Under the pieces are notes generated by a model. That model ran no database searches. It saw only the letters and a list, made by a program, of their open reading frames with translations, and was not told where the DNA came from. Below are positions 25,757 to 34,242 of a stretch of 38,175 bases of DNA, in pieces. The stretch spans positions 1 through 38,175 of the forward strand of contig CAJOEC010000071.1 in the NCBI GenBank assembly GCA_905233425.1. The letters are read 5' to 3'. A program made the translations under genes and the position numbers. How positions within the stretch are numbered: position 1 is the stretch's first letter; the number at the start of each line of letters is the position of its first letter. This DNA is from an uncultured Prevotella sp. (GTDB lineage Bacteria; Bacteroidota; Bacteroidia; Bacteroidales; Bacteroidaceae).

Positions 25757-25907
25757 ATTTTTACTTTCTTTAATTAGACAAATGGAGCGATATTGCCTTT
25801 TGCGAGCGCAAATATACATCTTTTTATTTATACAACGGCAGAAACAGCAAGAATTGTTAGCTTCGACCCCACTATTTAACAATTATTGGGCTTGGGAGGG
25901 GCCAAAA

Positions 25908-25970
25908 AGTTCGCGCCGTGCGAACTCCGAGTTCGCACGGCGCGGACTGACAGTTCGCCCGGCGCGAACT
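25908..25970. repeat. 22-bp-period palindrome array B
   Basis: Three 19-bp imperfect palindromes begin at 25908, 25930 and 25952, exactly 22 bp apart: AGTTCGCGCCGTGCGAACT, AGTTCGCACGGCGCGGACT and AGTTCGCCCGGCGCGAACT. The array lies 75 bp upstream of the GH13 promoter. Its sequence differs from arrays A and C but the architecture is the same. Confidence 0.85.
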
Positions 25971-26044
25971 GTTAGACGTCCCAGAGGGCCTTTGGAGAGT
26001 GCAAACGTCTTTTCATTAGAAGTCCACAGTTTTTGTCAATATTA

Positions 26045-26077
26045 TTTGGAGTATATCGGAAATTATTCTTATCTTTG
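26045..26077 (+). promoter_or_regulatory. Promoter of the GH13 gene
   Basis: TTTG at 26045-26048 and TATCTTTG at 26070-26077, with 21 bp between, match the Bacteroidota -33/-7 consensus. The -7 box ends 33 bp before the start codon, the same distance as at lpxC-fabZ. Confidence 0.75.
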
Positions 26078-26110
26078 CAGAAAATTTAAAACTAATTATA
26101 CAGTATTACT

Positions 26111-28042
26111 ATGAAACGCTTCTTTTTACTAACCGCCCTCGTGGCACTTTCGGGCTGGCACTGGGCCTGCCCCTGCTCCGCTCTGAATGCAGCACCTAAA
26201 CAGAAGACCACCGTTACGCGCATCGACCCCACCGACTGGTACGTGGGGCTGAAGAACCCGTCGGTACAGCTGATGGTCTACGGCCAGGGCATACGCGACG
26301 TGGCCGACGTGACGACCGGCTATCCCGGAGTGAACATCGACAGCATCGTGCGCCTCGACTCGCCCAACTACCTGCTCGTCTATCTCAACGTGAAGAACGC
26401 CCAGCCCGGCACGATGACCCTGGAGTTCAAGACCGGCAAGAAGCCGCTGAAGGTGGACTACCAGCTGAAGTCCCGCGAAATGAAGGGCACCGAGCGCCGC
26501 GGCTTCGACATCAGCGACGTGCTCTACCTGTTGATGCCCGACCGCTTCGCACAGTCGGCCAACCACAAGAGCCAGCTGCCCGGACTGCGCTCATACAAGG
26601 AAGACCGCAACGCCCCGTCGCTGCGCCATGGTGGCGACCTCGAAGGTCTGCGCCAGCACCTCGACTACTTCAACGAGCTGGGCGTGACGGCCCTGTGGTT
26701 CACCCCCATCCTCGAGAACGACTCGCCCGACATGATGGAGACTTGGAGTACCTACCACGGCTACGCTTGCACCGACTACTACCGTGTGGACCCGCGCTTC
26801 GGCACCAACGAGGAATACCGCCAGTTGATTGACGACTGCCACAAGCGGGGGCTGAAGGTGGTCATGGATATGATATTCAACCATTGCGGCTTCGAGCATC
26901 CATGGGTGGCCGACATGCCGTCGAAGGACTGGCTGAACCTCAGCGACTGGCTGAAGGAGAGCGGCGGCAAGAGCGACCCCACAGGCACCAGCTTCCTGCA
27001 GACCAGCTACAAGCTGACACCCGTGCTCGACCCCTACGCCTCGGAGGTGGACCGCCGCGAGACACAGGACGGATGGTTCGTCTCGACCATGCCCGACCTC
27101 AACCAGCGCAACCCGCACCTGATGCTCTACCTCATTCAGAACAGCATCTGGTGGATTGAGACCGCAGGCATCGACGGCATACGCATGGACACCTACCCAT
27201 ACGCCTTCCGCGAGCCGATGGCACAGTGGATGAAGGCTCTCGACGACGAGTACCCCAACTTCAACACCGTCGGCGAGACGTGGGTCACAGTTCCCGCCTA
27301 TACCGCCACGTGGCAGAAGAACTCAAAGCTCTCCGACACGAACTCGTACCTGAAGACCGTCATGGACTTCTCGTTCCAGGAGGCCCTCGACTCGTGCCGC
27401 TACGAGGAGACCGACAACTGGTGGCGCGGCTACAACCGCATCTACAACTCGTTTGTCTACGACTACCTCTACCCCAACCCCAACAGCGTGATGGCCTTCA
27501 TAGACAATCACGACACGGAGCGTTTCCTCGCCAACGGACAGGACTCGCTGATGCTGAAACAGGCGCTGGCCCTGTTGCTAACGGTGAAACGCATACCGCA
27601 GCTCTACTACGGCACGGAGATCATGATGAACGGCACAAAGGAGGTCACCGATGGCTACGTGCGCAAGGACTTCCCTGGCGGATTCCCCGGCGACACGCAG
27701 AACGCATTCACCCGCGAAGGGCGCACAAAAGCACAGGCAAATATGTTCGACTGGCTCAGCCGTCTTCTCCACTGGCGTCATAACAACGACCTGATAACGA
27801 AGGGCACGATGACGCAGTTCATACCCTCCAACGGCATCTACGTCATAGCCCGCCGCTACAACGGCAAGACTTCGCTTACCATCCTCAACGGCACGAAGAA
27901 GGACGCCACTCTTGACGTGAAACGCTATGAAGAGGTGATTGCAGGAAAAGCCCGCTGGCAGGACGTCCCCACCGGCACCTACTACGACCTCTCGAAACCC
28001 CTGACTCTGAAGCCCCGCCAAACCCTGGTGCTGGTTAATTAA
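26111..28042 (+). CDS. SusA-like GH13 neopullulanase/cyclomaltodextrinase
   Basis: The 643-residue protein has a signal peptide (residues 1-28; two cysteines in WACPCSAL leave a lipoprotein possible) and three parts: an N-terminal beta domain of the cyclomaltodextrinase type (about 30-120), the GH13 barrel (about 135-560) and a C-terminal beta domain (about 565-643). GH13 residues are intact: nucleophile D360 (GIDGIRMDTYPY), acid E389 (NTVGETWV) and D468 (FIDNHD), plus MIFNHCG at 254-260. The domain plan is that of SusA, the periplasmic enzyme that breaks starch oligosaccharides. No susB, susC or susD is adjacent. It has its own promoter and is preceded by palindrome array B. Confidence 0.92.
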   Translation: MKRFFLLTALVALSGWHWACPCSALNAAPKQKTTVTRIDPTDWYVGLKNPSVQLMVYGQGIRDVADVTTGYPGVNIDSIVRLDSPNYLLVYLNVKNAQPGTMTLEFKTGKKPLKVDYQLKSREMKGTERRGFDISDVLYLLMPDRFAQSANHKSQLPGLRSYKEDRNAPSLRHGGDLEGLRQHLDYFNELGVTALWFTPILENDSPDMMETWSTYHGYACTDYYRVDPRFGTNEEYRQLIDDCHKRGLKVVMDMIFNHCGFEHPWVADMPSKDWLNLSDWLKESGGKSDPTGTSFLQTSYKLTPVLDPYASEVDRRETQDGWFVSTMPDLNQRNPHLMLYLIQNSIWWIETAGIDGIRMDTYPYAFREPMAQWMKALDDEYPNFNTVGETWVTVPAYTATWQKNSKLSDTNSYLKTVMDFSFQEALDSCRYEETDNWWRGYNRIYNSFVYDYLYPNPNSVMAFIDNHDTERFLANGQDSLMLKQALALLLTVKRIPQLYYGTEIMMNGTKEVTDGYVRKDFPGGFPGDTQNAFTREGRTKAQANMFDWLSRLLHWRHNNDLITKGTMTQFIPSNGIYVIARRYNGKTSLTILNGTKKDATLDVKRYEEVIAGKARWQDVPTGTYYDLSKPLTLKPRQTLVLVN

Positions 28043-28196
28043 CCCATAAGTCCCATTAGTCTTATAAGTCCCATAAGACCTATAAGACTTATAAGACCCA
28101 TAAGTCCCATAAGACCCATAAGACCCATAAGACCCATAAGTCCCATAAGTCCCATAAGTCCCATAAGACCCATAAGTCCCATAAGACCCACAAAAC
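28043..28196. repeat. 9-bp tandem repeat (CCCATAAGT unit), intergenic
   Basis: About 16 copies of CCCATAAGT / CCCATAAGA fill the whole gap between the GH13 and nucleosidase genes. The same unit occurs in frame inside xseA at 31270-31386. Confidence 0.9.
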
Positions 28197-28208
28197 CCCT
28201 AAAATAAC

Positions 28209-28859
28209 ATGAAAATCGGAATTATTGTAGCAATGGACAAGGAGCTGGAACAGCTCCGCCGCGTGTTTGCCAACAGCGACGTTTGTGTCCGCAAGTGCGG
28301 CATTGGCAAGGTGAATGCCGCATTAGGTGCACAGCTGATGATAAACGAGGAGCACCCCGACGTGATCGTCTCTTCGGGCTGTGCCGGTGGCAACGGCGAT
28401 GAGATAAACATCCAGGATGTCGTGGTCAGCACAGAACTGTGCTACCACGATGTTTATTGTGGCACCGCCATCGACGACAAGACCATCTACGGACAGGTGC
28501 AGGGACTGCCGGCACGATTCAAGGCCGACCCTGTGTTGTTGGAGAAAGCCCGGAATCTTGCAGCCCGCGAGTCGCAAATAGCAATCCATCCCGGCCTCAT
28601 AGTAACCGGCGACTGGTTTGTGGACACGAAGGAGAAGATGAGGCATATTGTGTCGCTCTTCCCCGAGGCGCGGGCCGTGGACATGGAGTCGTGTGCCATT
28701 GCCCAGACGTGCTATATCAACAAAGTGCCCTTCATCTCGTTCCGCGTCATCAGCGACATCCCGCTGCGCGACACCGACGCATCGCAGTACCATGATTTCT
28801 GGGGAACAATAGCACACAACTCGTTCCAGGTGACCCGCACGTTCATCGAGTCGCTGTAA
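28209..28859 (+). CDS. mtnN: 5'-methylthioadenosine/S-adenosylhomocysteine nucleosidase
   Basis: The 216-residue cytoplasmic enzyme hydrolyses MTA and SAH to adenine and the thioribose compounds, clearing products of S-adenosylmethionine use. All expected residues are present: E12 (AMDKELEQL), the GCAGG loop (57-61), E160 (AVDMESCAIAQ) and the base D183 (RVISDIPLRD); the E. coli enzyme has E12, E174 and D197. Length is slightly short but complete. It is preceded by the tandem repeat and followed by a terminator hairpin. I see no consensus promoter in the short upstream gap, so it may be read from the GH13 promoter. Confidence 0.92.
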   Translation: MKIGIIVAMDKELEQLRRVFANSDVCVRKCGIGKVNAALGAQLMINEEHPDVIVSSGCAGGNGDEINIQDVVVSTELCYHDVYCGTAIDDKTIYGQVQGLPARFKADPVLLEKARNLAARESQIAIHPGLIVTGDWFVDTKEKMRHIVSLFPEARAVDMESCAIAQTCYINKVPFISFRVISDIPLRDTDASQYHDFWGTIAHNSFQVTRTFIESL

Positions 28860-28873
28860 GAAACCAACTAAAA

Positions 28874-28914
28874 AATTGCCGTCCTGCTGGAACTTTCTCC
28901 GCAGAACGGCAATT
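28874..28914 (+). terminator. Terminator hairpin after mtnN
   Basis: A 9-bp perfect stem, AATTGCCGT at 28874-28882 with ACGGCAATT at 28906-28914, with further inner pairing (CTGC/GCAG), starts 14 bp after the mtnN stop codon. The following T-tract is broken (CTTGTCGTTG), so efficiency is uncertain. Confidence 0.65.
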
Positions 28915-28955
28915 CTTGTCGTTGTCTGTATTGTGTTTGTGTTGCGTGTTATATG

Positions 28956-29073
28956 CTTACACAATGCCCTGTGGGCATCATTGTGCTAACCTTGGCTTCG
29001 CCGAGCTTACACAATGCCCTGTGGGCATCATTGTGCTAACCTTGGCTTCGCCGAGCTTACACAATGCCCTGTG
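28956..29073. repeat. 50-bp tandem duplication at the 3' end of gdhA
   Basis: Two identical 50-bp units (28956-29005 and 29006-29055) are followed by an 18-bp partial unit (29056-29073) that is the last five codons and stop of gdhA. Each unit contains a hairpin, CACAATGCCC with GGGCATCATTGTG. The gene's own ending has apparently been copied outward, so each unit still encodes the AQGIV-stop end on the minus strand. Confidence 0.85.
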
Positions 29074-30394
29074 CCATCATGGCCTTGGCAACCTTCATGA
29101 AGCCGGCTACGTTGGCACCCTTCACGTAGTTGATGTAGCCGTCGCTCTCAGTACCGTACTTCACGCAGTTCTCGTGAATGTCGTTCATGATGCGCTTCAG
29201 GTAGTCGTCGACCTCCTTGGCGGTCCAGCTCAGACGCTCGCTGTTCTGCGACATCTCCAGACCTGACACGCTCACGCCGCCAGCGTTTGAAGCCTTACCG
29301 GGGCTGTAGAGGATCTTGGCATCCTGGAAGATCTTGATTGCCTCGGGCAGCGAAGGCATGTTGGCACCCTCGGCCACGGCGATGACACCATTGTCGACGA
29401 GGGCCTGGGCCTGCTCACCGTTGATCTCGTTCTGTGTGGCGCAAGGCAGAGCGATGTCGGCCTTCTCGTGCCAGGGACGCTCGCCCTCATGGTAGACGGC
29501 TGTGGGATATTCCTCGACATACTCCTTGATGCGTCCACGCTCAACATTCTTCAGCTCCATGATGTAGTCGAGCTTCTCGCGGTCGATGCCGTCGGGATCG
29601 TAGATATAACCATCGGAGTCACTCATGGTCATGGGAATTGCACCAAGCTGGAGGCACTTCTCAGCAGCATACTGTGCAACGTTGCCGGCACCTGAGATGA
29701 GCACCTTCTTGCCCTTCAGCTCTATGCCACGGGTGGCGAGCATCGAGGTGAGGAAGTAAACAGTACCGTAGCCGGTAGCCTCGGGACGGATAAGCGAACC
29801 GCCGAAAGGAATGCCCTTACCGGTGAGCACGCCCTGGAACTGGTGGGTGAGCTTCTTGTACTGTCCGAAGAGATAGCCTACCTCACGGCCGCCAACACCG
29901 ATGTCGCCTGCGGGAACGTCCTCGTCGGGACCAATCACGCGATAAAGCTCGTTCATGAAGGCCTGGCAGAAACGCATCACCTCAGCGTCGCTCTTGCCAC
30001 GGGGCGAGAAGTCACTTCCACCCTTTGCACCACCCATGGGCAGCGTAGTCAGAGAGTTCTTGAAAGTCTGCTCGAAAGCAAGGAACTTCAGGATGCCGAG
30101 GTTCACACTCTTGTGGTAACGCAGACCGCCTTTGTACGGGCCAATGGCGTTGTTGTGCTGAATGCGGTAGCCCATGTTGGTCTGAACCTTTCCCTGGTCG
30201 TCGACCCAAGTGACACGGAACTCCAGCACACGGTCGGGTATGCACAGACGCTCAATAAGATTTGACTTTTCAAACTCGGGGTGCTTGTTGTATTCCTCCT
30301 CGATGGTAGGAAGTACCTGACTCACGGCCTGGATGTACTCGGGCTCGTTAGGAAATCTCTGCTTCAGAGACTCAACAACTTGTGCTGCATTCAT
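29057..30394 (-). CDS. gdhA: Glutamate dehydrogenase, hexameric bacterial type
   Basis: The 445-residue cytoplasmic enzyme interconverts 2-oxoglutarate plus ammonia and glutamate, the main ammonia-assimilation step in Prevotella. Typical features are the substrate-binding GPYKGGLRYH (85-94), catalytic K124 in LPMGGAKGGSDF, PAGDIGVGGREVGYL (161-175) and the Rossmann loop SGAGNVAQYA (234-243). Length and sequence fit the NADP-preferring group, but cofactor cannot be read with certainty. It is a single-gene unit with a strong-looking promoter (30485-30515). Its 3' end has been duplicated in tandem downstream. Confidence 0.96.
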   Translation of the reverse strand: MNAAQVVESLKQRFPNEPEYIQAVSQVLPTIEEEYNKHPEFEKSNLIERLCIPDRVLEFRVTWVDDQGKVQTNMGYRIQHNNAIGPYKGGLRYHKSVNLGILKFLAFEQTFKNSLTTLPMGGAKGGSDFSPRGKSDAEVMRFCQAFMNELYRVIGPDEDVPAGDIGVGGREVGYLFGQYKKLTHQFQGVLTGKGIPFGGSLIRPEATGYGTVYFLTSMLATRGIELKGKKVLISGAGNVAQYAAEKCLQLGAIPMTMSDSDGYIYDPDGIDREKLDYIMELKNVERGRIKEYVEEYPTAVYHEGERPWHEKADIALPCATQNEINGEQAQALVDNGVIAVAEGANMPSLPEAIKIFQDAKILYSPGKASNAGGVSVSGLEMSQNSERLSWTAKEVDDYLKRIMNDIHENCVKYGTESDGYINYVKGANVAGFMKVAKAMMAQGIV

Positions 30395-30484
30395 AATCTT
30401 TGTTTTTGTTTAGTAAAAATATTAATAATAATGTTTATTGTTTCTTTCTTTGGCAGCAAGCGCCACATTTGGCGTTTGCGGTTG

Positions 30485-30515
30485 CAAAGGTAAAGCAAAA
30501 ATTTGAAAACACAAA
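30485..30515 (-). promoter_or_regulatory. Promoter of gdhA
   Basis: The minus strand has TTTG at 30515-30512 and TACCTTTG at 30492-30485 with 19 bp between, an exact -33/-7 match. The leader is about 90 bp, long enough for regulation, and contains the inverted GCCAAATGTGGC (about 30459-30472). Confidence 0.75.
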
Positions 30516-30574
30516 CATTTTATCAATAAAAAAGCACAAAAACTGTCTTTTTGTTATCAAATTCTTGTTTTATG

Positions 30575-32101
30575 TCAATTATTGACACTAAAGGCTTGGT
30601 CATTACAAACCTCTGAATGCAGTATTCCGTTGGCAAGACGTGTCTCGATGACGGTTCCCGGAGGGGCTTCGTTTGGGTCGCGCAGGGCGTGGCCGTCGAG
30701 AAGGGTGATGCTGTAGCCGCGTTTCAGCAGGAGGGCGGGGTCGAGGCTCTGTGCTCTCTGCTCAAGCAGCTGCAGACGGTGGCGGCGCACATCGACAAGG
30801 CGTGTGGCCAAGGGCGCAAGCCTGAGGGCAACGGTGTCCACCTTGTTCTTCTCCTTGTCCCACCGTCGGCCCACAAGGACTGCCAGCTTCTGGGCCAGCT
30901 GTTCAATACGTGCCTCCTGGCGGGTGCGGAAGAGTGAGAACAGCGGCGGGATGCGCTCTGAGAGGCGTGCCAGTCGCAGACGCTCTATCTCCATGCGGCC
31001 CTGCACGGCTCGCAGGATGTGCTCCTCGCAGGTCTCAATGCGGCGCATGGTCTGCTCGGCGTTACTTATGAGGAACTGTGCGGCTGCAGTGGGAGTCTTA
31101 ACCCTTGTGTGGCTCACCATGTCGAGGATGCTCTCGTCGCGGTCGTGGCCTATCCCTGTGATGATGGGCAGGGGGAACTGCGCAACGTTCTCGGCCAGCT
31201 CAAGTGTGTCGAAACCCGAGAGGTCGGCAGTTGCACCACCGCCACGAATGATGACCACGCAGTCGAAAGCCCCATCTCCCCCATAAGTCCCATCAGCCCC
31301 ATAAGTCCCATTAGACCCATAAGTCCCATTAGACCCATAAGTCCCATTAGTCCCATTAGACCCATTAGTCCCATAAGCCCCATAGATAGCATTCAGGGCC
31401 GCTATGATGCTCTGCTCAACCTCCTCGCCCTGCATAGTGGCAGGGAAGAGCCGGGTGTGGAAATCGAAAGGCGAGTCGGCCAGCTGGTTGACGAAATCGC
31501 CATATCCCGCTGCCGTTGCGCTGGAGATGACGGCGATGTTAAGGCAGAAAGACGGTATCTGGAGGCTCTTCTGCATGTCGAACACCCCCTCGGCCTTCAG
31601 CTGAGCGATTATCTCCTTACGTCGGCGGGCCATGTCGCCCATGGTGAATGTGGGGTCGATGTCAGTGACAATCCATGAGAAACCGTATGCCTCATGGAAC
31701 TGTGCATAGACCCTCATCCTCACTTTCATCCCGGCGTGGAGGCTCTGGCCGGTGGTGCGCTCGAAATAGGGCTGTAGCATCTGCCATTGCGAGCGCCAGC
31801 ATTTCGCCTGCGCACGTGCAATAGGTGTCCTGGCAACCGTAGGGACGCGACGTGTCGCGTCCGCATTAGCAAAGCCATGTGCCGCATCCACCGTAGGGAC
31901 ACGACGTGTCGCGTCCGCAACAGGATATGCCTCCCCGCCATCGTCATACTGGATCAGTTCCATGTAGCAATGCCCCCGGCTTTCTCGGCACTCCGACAAC
32001 TCAGCCTCTACCCAGTATTCGCGGTTGAGGGTGCTCTCGATGGTGCGTCGCACGAGGGAGTTGAGTTCCAATAGTGAAAGCGTTTCCATCTGTCTTTCCA
32101 T
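30575..32101 (-). CDS. xseA: Exodeoxyribonuclease VII large subunit, with two repeat-derived insertions
   Basis: The 508-residue protein has the N-terminal OB-fold (LNSLVRRTIESTLNREYWVEAELSE) and the catalytic domain with RGGGATADLSGFD (286-298) and ITGIGHDRDESILDMVSHTRVKTPTAAAQFL from about 315. With the small subunit it degrades single-stranded DNA in repair. Two stretches are foreign: residues about 60-92 in the OB-fold, holding two ATRRVPT repeats (31837-31918), and residues about 240-278, a run of TYGSNG-type repeats from a 9-bp tandem array placed just before the strand leading to the GGG motif. Both are in frame. An alternative start is M5. No xseB is found immediately downstream. The gene starts 5 bp after the subtilase stop. 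Confidence 0.92.
   Translation of the reverse strand: MERQMETLSLLELNSLVRRTIESTLNREYWVEAELSECRESRGHCYMELIQYDDGGEAYPVADATRRVPTVDAAHGFANADATRRVPTVARTPIARAQAKCWRSQWQMLQPYFERTTGQSLHAGMKVRMRVYAQFHEAYGFSWIVTDIDPTFTMGDMARRRKEIIAQLKAEGVFDMQKSLQIPSFCLNIAVISSATAAGYGDFVNQLADSPFDFHTRLFPATMQGEEVEQSIIAALNAIYGAYGTNGSNGTNGTYGSNGTYGSNGTYGADGTYGGDGAFDCVVIIRGGGATADLSGFDTLELAENVAQFPLPIITGIGHDRDESILDMVSHTRVKTPTAAAQFLISNAEQTMRRIETCEEHILRAVQGRMEIERLRLARLSERIPPLFSLFRTRQEARIEQLAQKLAVLVGRRWDKEKNKVDTVALRLAPLATRLVDVRRHRLQLLEQRAQSLDPALLLKRGYSITLLDGHALRDPNEAPPGTVIETRLANGILHSEVCNDQAFSVNN
31270..31386. repeat. 9-bp tandem repeat in frame within xseA
   Basis: About 12 units of TCCCATAAG / TCCCATTAG, the same unit as at 28043-28196. 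The nine-base period keeps the frame whatever the copy number and encodes Tyr/Asn-Gly-Thr/Ser triplets. Confidence 0.9.
31837..31918. repeat. In-frame GGACGCGAC-family repeat, two units (in xseA)
   Basis: Two copies of GTAGGGACGCGACGTGTCGC / GTAGGGACACGACGTGTCGC, 53 bp apart, encode ADATRRVPTV twice in the OB-fold of XseA. The reading frame of the repeat differs from that used in the mannanase (GRDTS), so this family is open in more than one frame. Confidence 0.8.
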
Positions 32102-32106
32102 ATTGT

Positions 32107-33603
32107 TTACCTTTCGTCACCTGTTTCCCCGCTTGAAAGCGACCTCTCTCCTCTCTTCTCTCTCCTCTCTCCTCTTTCCTCTCCATTCTCTCCTCTATAA
32201 GCTTTCCAGAAATCGGGGATTCCGTAGCCATAGATATTAGTTGGTTCGGCATACTGGTCGGAGCTTCTGCGCACCAGCTCGATTATTTCCCGTGCCGTCT
32301 TTCCGGGCAGCCCCTGCCACAGACAGGCCACGAGTCCGCAGACGATGGGCGTTGAGAACGAGGTGCCCATGTCGTGTACCAGAGTGCCGCGCCCGGTTAT
32401 GAGTGCCGCCGGCGCCCCCTGGGCCACCACGTCGGGCTTCACCCTTCCGTCCTGCGTCGGGCCGATGCTTGAGAATGTCGCTATGCCGCAATCCTTATTG
32501 ATGGCACCGACGGTGAGTATGCCGGGGGCGTCGGCGGGCACGCCGATCTTTTTCCATTGCCCCATACCAGAGTTTCCGGCTGAGTTGCACAGCACTATTC
32601 CCTTGCCGGCAAGCATTGCCGCCGACTGCGATATGAAGGCCGTCTGTCCGTCAAGATCCTGCAGCCGGTATGTGACCAGTGTGTTGTCATATTTGTAATA
32701 TCCCAGCGACGAGTTGATGACATCCACCCCAGCCGAGTCGGCCATCTCCGCCGCCATGGTCCAGTAGTCTTCCTCCACAGGCTGCTCGGTGGAGGGGTCC
32801 TCGCATCGCAGAAGCCAGTACGTGGCATCAGTGGCTGTGCCCATGGTCACCTCAGGAGCCTGTGCCGCCAAGGCCGAGAACACCTTCGTGCCATGGTCTA
32901 TCCGCTGTAACGGGCTTATAGGGTCTTTACGGTTTTTGGGGCTTAAAGGCCCTGCCACGAAATCCCTCACCCCCGCTATGCGTGCTTTCCTCAGGGCGGG
33001 GATTTTGTCGTAGTTCTGGAAACCGCCGTCGAGAATGGCTATCGTCATGCCCTGCCCCCTCAGTCCCGCCTCGTGCAAACTGTCGCCGTGGAGCATCTCT
33101 ATCTGCGGCCGTGCCATGCCTAAAGGGTCGTTTTTCACCGAGTCCCACTTGTTGAACTCCTGGTGAACCAACGCCCTCACCTCGGCGGGCCTCTCAATGC
33201 TGTCGGGGCTTATGAACACGCATTTGCAGCCACTCACTATGGGCAGCTGTGCCAGTTGCTCTAATAGCAGCGAGTCGGTAGAGCGCACCAGCACGCTGTT
33301 GTGCCAACGGCTTGTGCCAAGCACCTGCGCCCCCTCCACCTCAAACTGCTTTACGTAGTGGCGGCAAACGGGCAGGTCGGTGGAGTCGATGGCCAGCCCT
33401 TGCCGCCGTCTGCGCTCAACGCTCTTGTGCGAGAGGAAACGCTGCGGATGGTCGAGCGAAAAGTTTGTGGCGACTTTGTCGCGCAATATAAAGCGATATA
33501 TAAGGTATCTCTCGCCGGGATACTTGATTTTCGAGCCCAACGCAGTCAGGCTCACCAGAAATATGAAAAGCAAGAATAGTTGTCGTATAACCGTTTGTGG
33601 CAT
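32107..33603 (-). CDS. Secreted subtilase (S8 family serine protease)
   Basis: I place the start at 33603 and not the further upstream ATG at 33636. From 33603 the protein begins MPQTVIRQLFLLFIFLVSL, a proper signal peptide, and is preceded by AGAGGAGAGAGG at ribosome-binding distance; the longer form would put 11 charged residues in front of the signal. The 498-residue chain has a prodomain (about 30-150) and an S8 catalytic domain with D192 (AILDGGF), H237 (IDHGTKVFS), oxyanion N344 (NSAGNSG) and S415 (MGTSFSTP). It should act in the periplasm or outside; the substrate is unknown. The C-terminal 25 residues (EERGERREKRGERS) come from a purine-rich repeat and look accreted. It overlaps recR and precedes xseA by 5 bp. 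Confidence 0.87.
   Translation of the reverse strand: MPQTVIRQLFLLFIFLVSLTALGSKIKYPGERYLIYRFILRDKVATNFSLDHPQRFLSHKSVERRRRQGLAIDSTDLPVCRHYVKQFEVEGAQVLGTSRWHNSVLVRSTDSLLLEQLAQLPIVSGCKCVFISPDSIERPAEVRALVHQEFNKWDSVKNDPLGMARPQIEMLHGDSLHEAGLRGQGMTIAILDGGFQNYDKIPALRKARIAGVRDFVAGPLSPKNRKDPISPLQRIDHGTKVFSALAAQAPEVTMGTATDATYWLLRCEDPSTEQPVEEDYWTMAAEMADSAGVDVINSSLGYYKYDNTLVTYRLQDLDGQTAFISQSAAMLAGKGIVLCNSAGNSGMGQWKKIGVPADAPGILTVGAINKDCGIATFSSIGPTQDGRVKPDVVAQGAPAALITGRGTLVHDMGTSFSTPIVCGLVACLWQGLPGKTAREIIELVRRSSDQYAEPTNIYGYGIPDFWKAYRGENGEERGERREKRGERSLSSGETGDER
32143..32195. repeat. Polypyrimidine/polypurine low-complexity repeat at the subtilase 3' end
   Basis: CTCTCTCCTCT-type units on the plus strand (GAGAGGAGA on the coding strand) encode the charged tail of the subtilase. 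A shorter stretch of the same type is at its 5' end (33609-33622), where it supplies the probable ribosome-binding site. Confidence 0.75.
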
Positions 33604-33628
33604 TTTATGTCCTCTCTCCTCTTTAATT

Positions 33629-34240
33629 CTATCCATTGAACGGTGTGCGGTTCAAGATTGAGCGGCCCAGAGTCACCTCGTCGGTGTATTCCAGCTCGTT
33701 GCCGACGGCAATGCCACGGGCAATGATGCTGACCTTCACGTCGCAGGGCACGAGTTTGCGGAAAATGTAGAAGTTGGTGGTATCGCCCTCCATGGTGCTG
33801 CTCAGCGCGAGGATAACCTCGTTCACCGCCCCTGCTGAGACACGCTGCACAAGCGACTCTATCTCAAGGTCGCTGGGGCCTATGCCGTCCATGGGCGATA
33901 TGAGGCCGCCGAGCACATGGTAGAGGCCGTGGAACTGTTGGGTGTTCTCAACGGCCATCACGTCCTGGATGTTCTCCACGACGCAGATGGTCGAGGCATC
34001 GCGGCGCGGGTCGGAGCAGATGGGGCAGAGGTCGGTGTCGCTGATGTTGTGGCACACGCGGCAGAACTTCACTTCGCGCCGCATAGTGGCCACGCTGGAG
34101 GCGAAGCGCTCCACGTCGGCCACGTCCTGGCGCAGCAGATGGAGGACCAGCCGCAATGCCGTCTTGCGGCCTATGCCCGGCAGACGCGAGAACTCCTGCA
34201 CCGCCTGCTCCAATAGTCGTGATGGGTATTGCTGGGTCAT
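33629..34240 (-). CDS. recR: Recombination protein RecR
   Basis: The 203-residue protein works with RecF/RecO to load RecA at single-strand gaps. It has the helix-hairpin-helix [15 protein letters not shown] (17-31), the C4 zinc finger C60, C63, C72, C75 (FCRVCHN ... LCPICSD) and a Toprim domain from about 84 ([15 protein letters not shown]). It is complete. It lies 2 bp after the ABC-F gene and its end overlaps the upstream alternative start of the subtilase gene, so it is part of a compact operon. Confidence 0.96.
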   Translation of the reverse strand: MTQQYPSRLLEQAVQEFSRLPGIGRKTALRLVLHLLRQDVADVERFASSVATMRREVKFCRVCHNISDTDLCPICSDPRRDASTICVVENIQDVMAVENTQQFHGLYHVLGGLISPMDGIGPSDLEIESLVQRVSAGAVNEVILALSSTMEGDTTNFYIFRKLVPCDVKVSIIARGIAVGNELEYTDEVTLGRSILNRTPFNG

Positions 34241-34242
34241 TG

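Noticed and set aside
28043..28196. CRISPR array (tandem CCCATAAGT), also considered for the 22-bp arrays
   Set aside because: The 9-bp unit has no spacers. The 22-bp arrays lack a constant repeat with variable spacers of CRISPR size, and no cas gene is present.
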